The notes: a model not told the origin generated them from the sequence alone. A DNA stretch of 64,000 nucleotides from Hydrangea macrophylla (GCA_033977485.1 CM066993.1:30618001-30682000); one strand, 5' to 3'. Counted from the stretch's first letter, positions 45,567 to 56,710 are shown. Numbers and translations: made by a program.

Positions 45567-47647
45567 CTAAGCTTCATCCAACACAACCACGTCCTCGGTC
45601 TCTCCAGCCTCCCCGACCAGAGCAGCTTGCCTGCCTGGGGCAGTGTCCCCGTCGGAGTAACTTCCTCAGTAGGTCAGACCTTAGCAGTAGAACCTCCAAA
45701 AGTGGTGGGACCCATGTCCCAGTAGTCCAAGTCAATCCCTTCGTAGGACGAGCTGTCCCACTCGGGATGGGCTCGGGCCTACCTCCTCTTCAAGTCCCCA
45801 TAGCCCTGAAAAAAGCCATCTTCGAAGGCCTCCTTTGTGGACCCCACCGCCGCCGTTCCGACAAGGGCCTCTACCATTGCCGTCTCGACCAAAACTTTCT
45901 CTTTTCGGGCGGTCTCCAGTTTGACCAAGGAAGTCGCCAACTCTGCCTGCGCTGTCTCGAAGCTTAGGGAGACATGCCCTCGACCTTATCCTTCTCCACG
46001 GCCAAGGCAGTTTCCCTGGCCTCAGATGCTGCTTTCTCCTTTGATAGGGCGACTTCAGCAGCAATGGCCCTCCTGGCCAGAGAGGGTAGGAAGGACTCAG
46101 CCCTGGCGGCCATGCAGTCGACCTGCAAAAACAATCATAAACCGGTCAATTAGCAAAACAAACAGAGTAACAAATAGTGAAGGACAAAATGGCAGAAGCA
46201 CTTATGAAGTGGGAGAGGTTGTACAGCCACCCCTGGAACGCTTGTGGAGACATGTTTGCACACATCTCCACCTGACTCGGGAGAAGTCCAGGTCTGACCC
46301 TCTCCCTGATCTCCGCCGACTCTCCCAGCAGCGTCCCAAGCGGTAAATCCGCCCTGGGAGCAGATTCCTCCACCACCACAACACGGGGAGCCGACGTCTC
46401 CCCAGTTTCCAAGCGAGCAGTCGTCCCGTGCTTTAACCACCTGAGCAGACGCACATGGCCCGAGGCCTCTACGGTTGGCCTCTTTCCTCTTTCTACCATC
46501 CGGGCGATGGCGGCGGCTTGTCTAGCCTTTAGTTGCTCTAGGTCCCTCCTAAGGCCCTTTTTGTGAAGAAAAAATCGCGTGGTCAGTAATCAGGAAAAGC
46601 GGAAAAAAAATGATAAAGCCAAAAAGGTTGCACAAACAATTACCCATGATGATTGGAAGAAAAACAGGAGCTTCGACGGGTTCGTTTGGATCGTAAGAGG
46701 TCTTAAAGTCTCCTATCCGGGTTCACATGTTCTAGACGTTGGTAGGTAAATTCACCAAGCGCCTGATCTCTGCTTAGCACTCCTCGGGGATACTTAGTGG
46801 ATCGGCTGATCCCGCTGCAAAACAAAGTGTGGGACCGTTAGCCACATGACTACACTCAAAGGCAAAGGAAAACAAAAAAAATAAAGGTCAGACGGGCTTA
46901 CTCCCCAATTCCCCCGCCCAAGAAGTCCTTAGCTGGATTCCTGGGACCCGCTCGCAGAGCCCGAGGGTGGATACTTGGAAGAACTTGTTCTTCAACCCCT
47001 TATTCTTGCTTGGGCAGTGGACAATGATCTTTCTCCCCTTTCGAGCGCCCAGAGAGAAAAACCCAACCTCCCCATGCACGGGGAATGGTCGGTGGGTCCA
47101 TAAGAACCATTGGAGGGTGAGTTTATACCCAAAGACTTGGGGACAGAGAGAGATGAACCCCATCAAGAACCTCCATCCATTCGGAGCTAACTACTCAAGA
47201 CCGATCCCGAGGTAGGTAAGGTCGTCCCGAGAGACCGGGTGAAGGGGGATGCGGAACCCAACCATGAGGGAATCTTCGTACAAAGTGATGAACCTCGGAT
47301 GATGGAGCTAGGCCCCACTGGCATGGATGGTCAAGGAGCAACCGTCGGGAATGGCATACCTCTCACTAATTCGGCTGAGGTCATGGGTACGCTGGATGGA
47401 AGGAGTGAATTGACAAGAAAACATAACCTCGGGGTCAGGACCCCCCAACATATCATCACCTAAACCCTGCGAGATGGAGGCCACTGTGGCCTCCTGGTCT
47501 GACTCATCATCTGATACCCAGTTTCCTCCCCTCGTTGTGATGGTCTGATGGAGTAGCAGAAGGTGTGTCTAGACTTGTGTTCGGGGTCCCGGACCGCGAC
47601 TGTTCATCTTCTGACCGGGAAGAGGAATCAAAACCAGAGTGATACAT
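45567..47647 (-). pseudogene. Antisense gene of element A, putative-gypsy-type-transposon (Transposase_28-like) domain
   Basis: Minus strand. Start at ATG 47647 (MYHSGFDSSSRSEDEQ), with an acidic/Ser-rich N-terminus. After a one-base frame change near 47525 comes the conserved block: YEDSLMVGFRIPLHPVSRDD, then LAPNGWRFLMGFISLCPQVF, then FFSLGARKGRKIIVHCPSKN. This matches the plant domain known in Pfam as putative gypsy type transposon (F.xPLHPF...L...QLxPNGWRxLxxFixL). Probable GT-AG introns after about 46900, 46640 and 46200. A coiled-coil exon (about 46130-45740; ALSKEKAASEARETALAVEK, then after a frame change LVKLETARKEKVLVETAMVE) leads to an acidic end VVVLDEA* at 45567. Two TAG stops lie in the conserved block. 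Confidence 0.7.
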
Positions 47648-48440
47648 CTCTGGTACTCCCACGGTGGAATGAGAAAGCAAGCAACGACCTTGGTACGGGT
47701 TGGAAACCCCGAGTCTAAGATACAGAGGGGGTAGAGTTGCAAGCCTAAAGGGCAGGGAGTATAGAGTCTTCAAGGTAAGGTGACACTCGGTCAAGAAGAA
47801 GGAACATAACCTAAGAAAGAAAAAATCCCACTCCCGTACGAGCCCAAGTGGGTTCGTACTCTCCAGCGTCACTTGGGAAAGAAAAAGGAGTAGGAAGAGA
47901 ACAACGAATTGAAACTGGGAAAATGAGGACTTACAAGAATTAAAGCAGGAAAAGAGCTCGGGAAGCTTGATCGTGGACTTTTGCTCTCAAAACTGCTCGG
48001 TAATCTCTATCTCTTGGCAGCAAGAATGGAAGAAATGAATAAGTGTTTCTTATATATAGAGCGTGAATGGTCCAGATCATCCTAGATCCAACAGCCAAAA
48101 AACTTTCCTGCCCAAACCGCCTGCAAGCTGTCTCATTGGGCACGTGAAGCATCGCATCAAAAGGCGCGTTCATTAAATGCGTGACGTGACGGTCCAATTA
48201 CCACGCGACTGTATAGCTACACTAGCATCGGCCTCTTTGGATCCTAATAGGACCAGTCACTGCTTGACACTTGGCAGCCACCGACCCCGGGTTCCCAACG
48301 GTACCATCCTCGGTCTAAACCCTGGGTGGCCAAGGAAGGCGGGTCCATTCCCGAGGAATGACCTGGGCAGTTTCCTGGGCGATCTACTGAGTAGTAGATA
48401 TTTTCAAACCTCATCTGATATAGCATCTCATCAGTTTCGA
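47648..48440. other. Element A 3' noncoding region, upstream of the antisense gene
   Basis: No gene recognised. On the minus strand it would hold the promoter of the antisense gene; a TATATATAG-like stretch near 48050-48060 is a candidate TATA (read leftward). Confidence 0.4.
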
Positions 48441-48454
48441 AAATGGGGGGCAGC
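48441..48454 (+). promoter_or_regulatory. Element A polypurine tract
   Basis: AAATGGGGGGCAGC immediately before the 3' LTR start TGATAGG. G-rich PPT-like tract in the expected position. Confidence 0.7.
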
Positions 48455-48845
48455 TGATAGGTCAGGAAATATCCGGTCAAAGTCAAATCGTCACGTCATC
48501 ACGGAGACACCGAGTCGTCTAGATAAGGTGCTTAGAATTCAGCTATCCCGGGCTCAACAGTCAATACCGCCCAGTCTGGCCCCACAGTTCGGGATCACAA
48601 GGCAGACTCGTTCCTCAGTGGGTACGATCCAAACCTACCCCGTGACTCGCTATGCAAGGTTGCTGGCAGTTCCCTAACTCAGTCAGAAGACTAATACAAG
48701 CAGTATCCTAAACCATTTAGGAAACCTCCATGATTTATGCTAATCACTTGTAATCAGATTAGACTTCCTAATCTGATAGTTACCTTGTACGAGTGGTCTC
48801 TTGCACCTATAAAAGAGACCACCCACTTCCATTAAAGGGGAACGC
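48455..48845 (+). repeat. Element A 3' LTR, first fragment
   Basis: Collinear with 5338-5732 of the 5' LTR, from TGATAGGTCAGG through CCTATAAAAGAGACCAC to ggggaacgc, where element E is inserted. Confidence 0.9.
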
Positions 48846-49385
48846 TGACAAACATTGAATATTGTACATTTATGTGCCAATATAATAGACATAATACTCA
48901 TTTAATCCCCCAAATTCCTAGTTTTACATGCATATTTGAATTAATATAATTTAATAGTGATGTTACTCAAATGCGTGTAAAAATGTGTTTTTACATATTT
49001 TATATCTTTAGGTAAAAATGAAGTGAAATAAAGGGAATGAAAGAAGTAGCAACCACACCATAGTATATTCATATGAATAGTAATGAATAGTAGATGAATA
49101 GTAGTGAATAGTAGTGAATAGTAATGAATAGTAAAAATTTTGAAAAAAACGTCCAAAAGAAAGAAAAAAAAAAAAAAAAAAAAAAAAAAGGAAAAGAAAA
49201 AAAAAACCAAAGGCATCACTGTTGAAGACAGTGATGCTTTGATAACAATCAGTTTTGTTTTTTTGATTCCGTTCTCTCTCTCTCTTTTTTCAGCATTGTC
49301 AGAAGATAGAGAAAATTGAGGCGCGACGAAGAAAAAAATACCATCGCTGATGGAGTGAATGACGAAATGACTCACAAACCTCGTC

Positions 49386-49392
49386 TATAAAA
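49386..49392 (+). promoter_or_regulatory. Element E LTR TATA box
   Basis: TATAAAA in CGTCTATAAAATGGAGG, duplicated in the 3' LTR near 58165. Followed 30-60 bases later by CA-rich sequence suited to initiation. Confidence 0.65.
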
Positions 49393-50575
49393 TGGAGGAG
49401 CTCAGCACCATTCACCATTCACCAATTCACAACACAACAGTTCACAATCACAGTTTGGAGAGAATAATTTAGGGGAGGTTATTATGTGAGCACTTTATAT
49501 TGTCCCTAGAAATAGGAAACTTTAGTTTTTCTTTGCCTTTTCTAGTTCTAATAGTTATACAATTTTACTTTTATGTAATTGATGATTTTATGTTCAAAAA
49601 TATGTAGCAAAACTTTATGTACTGTATTTCTTAAATTTAAAATATTTGTTTTCTTGTATGACCTTTGTCAACTTTGTAGTAGTAAAAATAGTCCTACTTA
49701 AAATTAGATTTAATATTTCAAGTCTAGTAGTACTTATAGTTGTCCCTAAAATAGTTAAAAAATCCAAATTTCCAATTTTTATAGCAATATTTTTATTCAC
49801 TAGAAGACAGATTTTGCGATTAAATGTCAGATTTCTTAGCCACGTAGTTGTTATAATCACCTACTAAAGTCCAAAAGTACATCATACCCATATCTCACTC
49901 CAAAAGTATATTTGGATTTGGTTTGGCCTTATTTGTGTTCTTGGAGTTCAACCACTGTGACCCCACAAGAATCCAAAGTCAAAGGTTTAGTATTTTATTT
50001 TTGGTTCAGTATTTCCAATTATGTATATTTTATTAGCCTAGTTGTACTAAACTTTGTTATTTTGCAGATTCCACAAATTCAACCCCAGTTCATGTTATGT
50101 AAAGAAAATAATATAATAATATTAGTTCTTACCCTTACCTTGGTTTTACAGCTTTAATTTTAATTGAACGGTGATTGCGTGCATCTATTTAATTTATCTT
50201 TAAATTTTATTTGGAAGACAGTTTCAATTCCAAAATGGTAGGCTAAAACTTTAATTGGGGATATGTAATAAAAACTTAGAAACCACAGCTTCTGTGCACT
50301 AATCTTAAATGGGCAAATTTATCTGGATGAGTTATTTTTCCATTTATGGCCAAAAATATCTATGTATCTATAGTTTATGACCATTTAACATGTTTATATA
50401 CTATGGCTATAATGGGCTCAAAAGATTATATATATTTGAAATAAAAAGCCTAATTATGTGGATTGTCAAACTATGCCTTTTGTCATAAAAAACACCTAGC
50501 ATACTCAAACAACTCACATGACAAAGTTAATATTTCAAATATGTGCTTATATATATTTCTATCCAATAATGGATA

Positions 50576-50670
50576 GGCAATTGTGTAGTGGCAGAGTGGT
50601 GGGGACTGGACGCCGAATAACCCATGTCCGCGGCGGGGCACGGTTCGAACCTGGCTACTGCCCAATTGCC
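50576..50670 (+). ncRNA. tRNA-like segment with Pol III A and B boxes inside E LTR
   Basis: TGGCAGAGTGGT (50589-50600) matches an A box and GGTTCGAACCT (50642-50652) a B box, about 42 bases apart. The ends GGCAATTG (50576) and CAATTGCC (50670) pair like an extended acceptor stem. T-rich sequence follows. No convincing anticodon arm, so this is tRNA-derived (SINE head or pseudo-tRNA), not a tRNA gene. The same segment is in the 3' LTR at 59355-59449. Confidence 0.6.
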
Positions 50671-51300
50671 TCTTTATTTTTCTTTAAATCAAACGACGTC
50701 GTTTCATATCAAACCTGACACACTTGATATGACCCTGACTAGTGAAAGTTTATTTTTAAATAAAGAATGACTCTGCGGTCTTAAATGCCAAATGCTTTTC
50801 AAATGCACAAAAGTTGTGGGATCTAGTGTTGGTTTGCATATTCCCAATTCCTTTAAATCATTTCCCCTAGTTAATTAATATTTCCTGTTTTATAATAGTT
50901 TTGCTTAAATATCTGTATTATTTCCATCTTTCGCTATTATTAAATCTAAAAAGTTTATCTCATAAAAATTTAGCTTTTATATATTTTTCTTTCTTTTCTT
51001 ACTAGTATATTAGTTAATTTATTTTGCACTGTTAAAATCTTTACCATAAACTGTTAAGAAAAAAATAGCTTTAATTACTTTTATTGCAAACATATAAAAA
51101 TTAGTAGTTTAGTAAAACCCCACAAAAATCCATCATCTTTTATTTTCTTTTTAGTGACAAAATAGTTATCTGCCTAACTTAATTAAATTTTATTCCGTTC
51201 CCTGTGGGTTCGACCTGGACTTCCAGAACTTTATTACTTGTACGATCACCTACACTTGGGTGTGATAAGAAAACGCGTCAATAGGATGTCGTCAAGTTTT

Positions 51301-51317
51301 TGGCGCCGTTGCCGGGG
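51301..51317 (+). promoter_or_regulatory. Element E primer binding site (tRNA-Asp)
   Basis: TGGCGCCGTTGCCGGGG, six bases after the LTR, is the complement of the plant tRNA-Asp 3' end, the usual Athila primer site. Confidence 0.85.
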
Positions 51318-51608
51318 ACCGGTTAATAAAAAAATAAATAAATAAAAAGTTAAGTTTAAAACTATTTTCTCCTATTACACCTATATTTATATCTATATAT
51401 ACTTATTCTATCTTATAAATAAACTAGTTTTCTTTTTAAGAAAAAATGATAACATAAAAAAAATATATATTAAATTAAAAAAAAAAAACCCATAAAAATA
51501 AAAAAATATATAAAATAAAATAAAAAGAGTTTTATTTTTTTTACTTAGCTAATAATAATAATAATAATCATAATAATATTATTATCAATTAGTTTTCACT
51601 TACTTCTT

Positions 51609-52880
51609 ATGTTATTAGATATTACTGAGGCTTTATATCAAGTATCACATAATTCTAATATTTTCACTGATTCATCTAGTATACATTTTCTTAGAATCAT
51701 GACTGGAATAGAAGGCATGGAAGGAATAACTAATGATACTCATAATGATCATGAGAATAATATACCACAACCTGTTTTATCGGAACGTGAGCGATGGTCT
51801 TTACGTGGTATATTTATGCCAGAACAAATCATCACTCCTTCTTGCATCACACTACCTAGACATACAGGAAATTTTCATTTTAAATATAACATGCTACCAT
51901 GCTTACCAACTTACCACGGAATTAAGAAAGAATATGCTTATGTCCATATTCGTGAATTTGAAGAAGTTTGTGAAACGTTTGCTGATCAAACTTGTCCTAT
52001 CGAGATAATCCGTCTTAAACTTTTTCCTTTTTCTTTAAAAGATGAAGCTGAATCTTGGCTTTTATCTCTCCACCCTGGATCTATAACTTCATGGCCAGAT
52101 ATGAATCATGCATTTCTAAATAAATTCTATCAAATGAATTTAACTTATTGTTTGATGCAAGAATATAAACTTTTCACTGAAAAAGAGAAGGAACCATGCA
52201 TTAAAGACTGTGAATTTTTTGTAGATCTCCTACAAACCTGTCCACATCATGGATTTAAAAAATGGCGTATAATTAATTATTTCTATGAAACATTAGATCC
52301 AGAGTCAAGGGAAATAATTGAAGCCATGTATCAAGGGGAATTTTTTAAAAATGCTGACGAAGCTGAATCATATTTTGATTGGCTTAGCAAAGACGCTCCA
52401 CAAAGGGAAAAAGAAGAAAATGCTGGGAAAGAAAAGGCTAAAAAATCACAGCAATCACAAACTGAAGATGAATTAGTCATAAAAATTGAAGAATTAACTC
52501 GCAAGCTAATATCTGTTAAACTGGAGAAAACTAATCCTCCTCTATCTAAAAATAAATTAGAACTTTGCAGTACATGTCATATGATGGGGTACTCTACAGA
52601 AAAATGTCTTAATACTCCTGTTTATCAAAGATTTACCCCCGCGCAAAAAGTTCTATTATATAACTCAAAACTGCATCTTATTAAAAGAAAAATGAAATCT
52701 CGATGGATTGGTCCATATATTGTAAAAAATATTTATCCTTATGGAACTATCTTGATTGAAGACCCTAAAGATGGTAATACATTTAAAGTCAGTAGGCATA
52801 AATTAAAACCATTCTTAGGAGATTTTGAAACTGAATTGGAGTCCTTTCCTTTGGAGGACCCCAACTGTGATACCTCTTAA
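51609..52880 (+). CDS. Gag fused to integrase C-terminal tail (non-autonomous Athila-like ORF1)
   Basis: 423 uninterrupted codons. Residues about 60-260 are Athila-type gag: LPRHTGNFHFKYNMLPCLP, YHGIKKEYAYVHIREFEEV, then LKLFPFSLKDEAESWLLSL and NKFYQMNLTY. Residues 320-333 (CSTCHMMGYSTEKC) resemble the gag CCHC knuckle with Tyr where His is expected. From about residue 345 the sequence switches to the end of Athila pol: QKVLLYNSKLHLIKRKMKSR, WIGPYIVKNIYPYGTILIED, FKVSRHKLKPF, the integrase C-terminal SH3-like segment. Protease, RT, RNase H and the integrase core are missing without loss of frame. ATG at 51609 gives the longest frame; the next is at 51699. It may still act as structural Gag for trans-mobilisation. 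Confidence 0.85.
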   Translation: MLLDITEALYQVSHNSNIFTDSSSIHFLRIMTGIEGMEGITNDTHNDHENNIPQPVLSERERWSLRGIFMPEQIITPSCITLPRHTGNFHFKYNMLPCLPTYHGIKKEYAYVHIREFEEVCETFADQTCPIEIIRLKLFPFSLKDEAESWLLSLHPGSITSWPDMNHAFLNKFYQMNLTYCLMQEYKLFTEKEKEPCIKDCEFFVDLLQTCPHHGFKKWRIINYFYETLDPESREIIEAMYQGEFFKNADEAESYFDWLSKDAPQREKEENAGKEKAKKSQQSQTEDELVIKIEELTRKLISVKLEKTNPPLSKNKLELCSTCHMMGYSTEKCLNTPVYQRFTPAQKVLLYNSKLHLIKRKMKSRWIGPYIVKNIYPYGTILIEDPKDGNTFKVSRHKLKPFLGDFETELESFPLEDPNCDTS

Positions 52881-52961
52881 ATTCATAAATCAATATTAGA
52901 ATTGTACATAGTAGGAATTTTATTTTTATTTGATTTTTTTTCTTACTATTTAATATTTTTC

Positions 52962-53695
52962 AGGAATTATAACATATTATCTGATGTTACAGGTAACAAA
53001 GAGATATGAACCCATCTAATCATCGCAGAACTGCAAGAATGAGTATAAACCATGCCAGTTCGTCTAACAATAACAACTATCCTCCAGAGGATAGAACTTC
53101 GTCAGATGATGATACACCCCCAAGATTTGAATATCTCATGGACTCTGACGAGGATGAAATGTTCTATGCTAGGTGTGTCGATAGAATTTACGACACTGAT
53201 GAAGAAATTGATTATTTAGTGGAACCTGACCAACCTAGGGAGTGGGATGGTGAGCCAATATTTGATGGATTAGATGATTGGCAGAACATTAGCACCAACT
53301 ACGATGAGTGGGAACAAGCTCAATATGAGGTGTTCCAAGAACTATATCATGAATATGAAGAAAATGAGTGGGAACGATACTTAACATCCCTAGTACAATT
53401 CCCCATTTATGATGATAATGACAATATTTTTGGATGGGGGCGGTTGTTAACAAGAGTTGTTAACGGGGAAATGTTAAGGTACGCCTTTCAAAGGGATTGG
53501 TTCTTTTTCCTACTCGAATGGGGGACATCTCTAATCCCTGTCTTCATTGAACAATTCATGCCTGAAAGAGTCATTGTCAGATATGATATATTCATGGAAA
53601 TAACAGTATATGATGACTCCGACGTATGTGATTATGACACCCACCTGAGGTTTCGAGTCTATTGTCCTAGACCTCGAAATGATCATCTTTCATGA
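52962..53695 (+). CDS. Acidic ORF2 of element E (unknown function, env position)
   Basis: ATG 53006 opens a 229-codon frame, stop at 53695, no interruption. The N-terminus is basic (MNPSNHRRTARMSINHAS) and Asn/Ser-rich; residues about 30-125 are strongly Asp/Glu-rich (FEYLMDSDEDEMFYARC, REWDGEPIFDGLDDWQ, HEYEENEWERYL). A more hydrophobic stretch RDWFFFLLEWGTSLIPVFI (about residues 166-185) follows. I recognise no domain. A pyrimidine tract plus TATTTTTCAG at about 52952-52962, 43 bases before the ATG, looks like a splice acceptor; Athila env-like genes occupy this place and are expressed from spliced RNA. No signal peptide is visible, so an Env role is unproven. Confidence 0.6.
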
Positions 53696-54300
53696 GCAAT
53701 AATCCCAGTCAACGTCTAGATATGTTAAAATAAAATTCCTGTCTTTATTTTTATTGTAATTGTACTTTTCTTTTATATATAAATAAAAAAAAAAAAAAAA
53801 TCATCACTGTATTTTTAGTATCAGAATTACTTGCACTTATTATTTTATGAGTTCTGATTTTTATCAAGTCTTACAAATCTCAAGTATTGCTATCTAATAA
53901 ATGTACTAAATTGTATGTTCAAACTATCCCATTACAGTCCAAAATAAAAAGGCATACCAGAAGTATTGCTGGTTTAAAAACCATGTTGCTGAAACTGCTA
54001 GATAGCAAAATTTGAATACAAGATCGATCCTTTGAAACTGCAGTTCAAAAGATCAATTGTACAGTAATTCTTGATAACTTTATCTCAAAACAGTGATAGT
54101 ACTTTTACTTTATATATATATAAGTTAATTTTGTCATTATTATTATCTTTTCTTTGTGTATTTTTTTATTACAGGTGTTATCCTTAGCTTCTTTTTCTCA
54201 TCTCACTCATTGAGGACAATGTCAGACTCAGTTGGGGGGGACGGTTTCACGATTAACACCTGTTTATTTATTTTATCTTTATTTCATAAAATAAAAAAAA
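53696..54300 (+). other. Element E region between ORF2 and leader-like segment
   Basis: Noncoding AT-rich sequence with short A tracts. At 54209-54241 TTGAGGACAATGTCAGA followed by CTCAGTTGGGGGGG matches the block found after pol in Athila elements, marking the ancestral end of coding sequence. Confidence 0.6.
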
Positions 54301-54915
54301 AATTTATTTAGTTTCTCTAGAGAGAGATACACTGAAAAAGAGAAAATGACTTTAAATAGGGCTTTGAACCCTCAAAACTTTCCACATCTCTCTTTTTCTC
54401 TCTTTTTCCTTTCTTCTTCCTCTCTTTTCTCTCACTCTCGCCGTGATCTCTCTCTCTCCTCTCTGCAACTCACTCTCTCACTCTCACTCCGATCTCTCAA
54501 TCTCTCTCATTTTCTTTCCATTTTTTTATTTTCTTCGATCCAAAATCAAGATCCACTCTATTAATCACTAAAGGTAAGATCTATAATCCAGAGAAAAGCT
54601 TGATTTTGATTTTATTCTCTATTTTTTTTTTTTCCGATTCGACTTTAGTTTTTATTTTAGATTTTTATTTTCTCTCTTTTCCATTATCTAACAAAAATGA
54701 TATCCATAAGTTGTAGGTACCCACGCATCAAAGAAGCTTGAAAATATCACTCGATCTACGGCCCTACCAGGTTATCAGATTTTCAAGAGCCAGGTGATAT
54801 TTTTCCATTTCTTTGTAAAAAAAAAAATGGACGACGCGATAACTATTGGTATTATGTATTTTGAACTTTACCTTATCATTTTCTTAATTGCTGTTATGAT
54901 AATGCTGCGTTGCCC

Positions 54916-54959
<44 letters not shown>

Positions 54960-55389
54960 CAAGTTTTCTGTTTTTTTTTTTATTAATAAAAAAAAAAAAA
55001 AAAAAATGAATGACGAACATGTCACCGCTCTTATGATTTTTGAAGTTTATACCATAATTTTCCTTATTATTGTTATTATAATGATACGCTGTCTTAGACT
55101 TTTCTAAAAAAAAAAAAAAAAGAGGGAAAAATGTAAGTTTTTCTTTTTGTGTGTTCTAGTTTTTTGTTATAAAAAAAAAAAAAAAAATGTAGTTTTCTAA
55201 TTTTTGTTAAAAAAAAAAAAAACATTTTCTTTTTAGTTTCTGAATGTATATATTTTTCTTAAATATTTTTAGTTTTTAAATAAAATTCCCACCCACCCCC
55301 TCTAAGCTCTCTTTAATTAGATCTTAGTTGATAGTTGGAAGGAGTGGAGGGTTGAGTCTAGCCTCTCTTGTTGGCTGAGAGTATAAAAA
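54301..55389 (+). other. Host-gene-like leader with introns in element E
   Basis: TTTAAATAGGG (54351) is followed by a CT-rich leader (54380-54560) and donor CTAAAG|GTAAGATC near 54573. An acceptor TTGTAG|GTACC near 54717 and a second donor GCCAG|GTGATAT near 54795 follow, then several long poly(A) runs (54920-54957, 54990-55005, 55105-55120, 55170-55187). This resembles the 5' end of a plant gene captured by the element, leading to the small ORF at 55390. Low-to-moderate confidence; splice calls are consensus only. Confidence 0.4.
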
Positions 55390-55650
55390 ATGGATCCAAT
55401 AGTCGATGACCAGACGTTAATGGGTCGCTCACTTGTTTCTGAGCAGAAGAAACCCTTTGCTGGCACTAGCCTTTATGCCATCAAAAGGAAAGCTAAAAGG
55501 TTAGGATGGTGTTTGAATTGTTATAGAGAAGAATGTCCTGGTTTAATTGCTCATAATGGCACATCTTTTAAAGTTTACTACTGTTACAAAAGACAATTCA
55601 AATCAAAACAAAAGAAAATTTTGGTTGAGAAAGAGGACTGGATCCTTTGA
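55390..55650 (+). CDS. Small Cys/Lys-rich ORF3 of element E
   Basis: 86 codons (MDPIVDDQTLMGRSLV...KEDWIL*), intact. The middle is basic (YAIKRKAKRLGW, KRQFKSKQKK) with Cys at residues 41, 44, 49 and 65 in WCLNCYREECP and YYC contexts, spaced like a small zinc-binding site. No domain recognised. It follows the leader-like segment, so it may be the exon of a captured gene or a chance survivor. Uninterrupted state agrees with the youth of E but does not prove expression. Confidence 0.45.
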   Translation: MDPIVDDQTLMGRSLVSEQKKPFAGTSLYAIKRKAKRLGWCLNCYREECPGLIAHNGTSFKVYYCYKRQFKSKQKKILVEKEDWIL

Positions 55651-56666
55651 TACCCAAATAAATTTTGTTTTCCCATCCCTCATTTCTTTTTATTTTTATT
55701 TTTAGTTTTTTGTACAGTCAATAATTTTCAGTCAGGTCAGACTTTAAAATGATCCTACGTGTACATCTGGTTTTCATTAGCTGGTTCGATAGGAGTAATT
55801 TGCATGATCCAAGCATCACCAGATGTGTCTAGTGCGGTGAATGTCCCTAGAGATAGCGAAAAACTAAGTAAAGCCAGAGTTATCTCTTAGCCTCTTACTG
55901 ATGTTTTTAGCTTGCTAGTGGTTCTAGACTCGTCTCTTTTACTAGAGGTGGATGGATAATCATGACAACTTGGACGCTCCGGATTGCGTAGCCTCTTTTG
56001 TATAGGTGCAGAGGATACTAGTTGCACCATATATGTATCCAACTTAGTGGATATGCTTAGGATTTTTCAGAAGTTTTTCTTTTACTTTATATAAGATAAA
56101 TTTGACACGTTAATGTTATTTTGGGTATGTTAATAGCATACAACACATTGTCACATGTTTTACTATTTTCAAATGTTAGAAACTCTTTAAACATTAAACA
56201 TTTTGAAACAGTGTGAAAATATTTACTGAATCTAAATGGATGAGTAAGCATATACTATGCAGTTTAAAGACAAGTAGTGGAAACTAATTAACCCATGTGA
56301 GCTTTTGTGCCAATCTTTCTTTATGAGGGTTACTATTTCTTTTCAGTCTCATTTTATTCTCTTTATCATATCACTCGTTGAAAGTCTCATTATTTTTCTT
56401 TGACTGATCATTAGAAGAGAACGTTCAGGATTTACCATTAGAACGTCTAAATTGCTTAAATGAACAAAGTCAATCTATTTTTAAAATGATTTAGGCCATC
56501 TTTTCTTTCAAATGCACCCCCCTTCACCTAATATTACCTTATTCTCAGTTCTATCCATATCATACCTTGCTCCACCTGGGAGTACAAACCTCACTTCTAT
56601 ATCCAGGTATGTGATTGGACTGTATTAATATTGTAAGAAGTGGTAAAGAAAGAAAGGAGTTGATTT

Positions 56667-56702
<36 letters not shown>

Positions 56703-56710
56703 ATGAGAAA

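Larger units (their letters stand above)
48846..51294 (+). repeat. Element E 5' LTR
   Basis: 2,449 bp. GAATAGTA repeats at 49074-49131, an A-rich tract at 49167-49207, TATAAAA at 49386-49392, and a tRNA-like segment at 50576-50670. It ends CACTTGGGTGTGATAAG...GTCGTCA, an ending typical of Athila LTRs. The short frames of 60-80 codons here recur identically in the 3' LTR and have no coding features. Confidence 0.93.

Noticed and set aside
45732..46346. + strand frames near 45.8-46.3 kb as genes
   Set aside because: Shadows of the antisense coiled-coil and linker exons of element A.
49615..50157. 73- and 81-codon frames in E's LTR, identical in both LTRs
   Set aside because: Their conservation reflects LTR identity, not coding constraint; they are AT-rich and overlap on opposite strands.
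50576..50670. A genuine tRNA gene
   Set aside because: A and B boxes are present but no credible anticodon stem-loop or standard 7-bp acceptor with discriminator is seen.
53006..53695. Envelope-like protein
   Set aside because: Position fits, but no signal peptide, no clear transmembrane helix pair and no Cys pattern; called only as an unknown acidic ORF.
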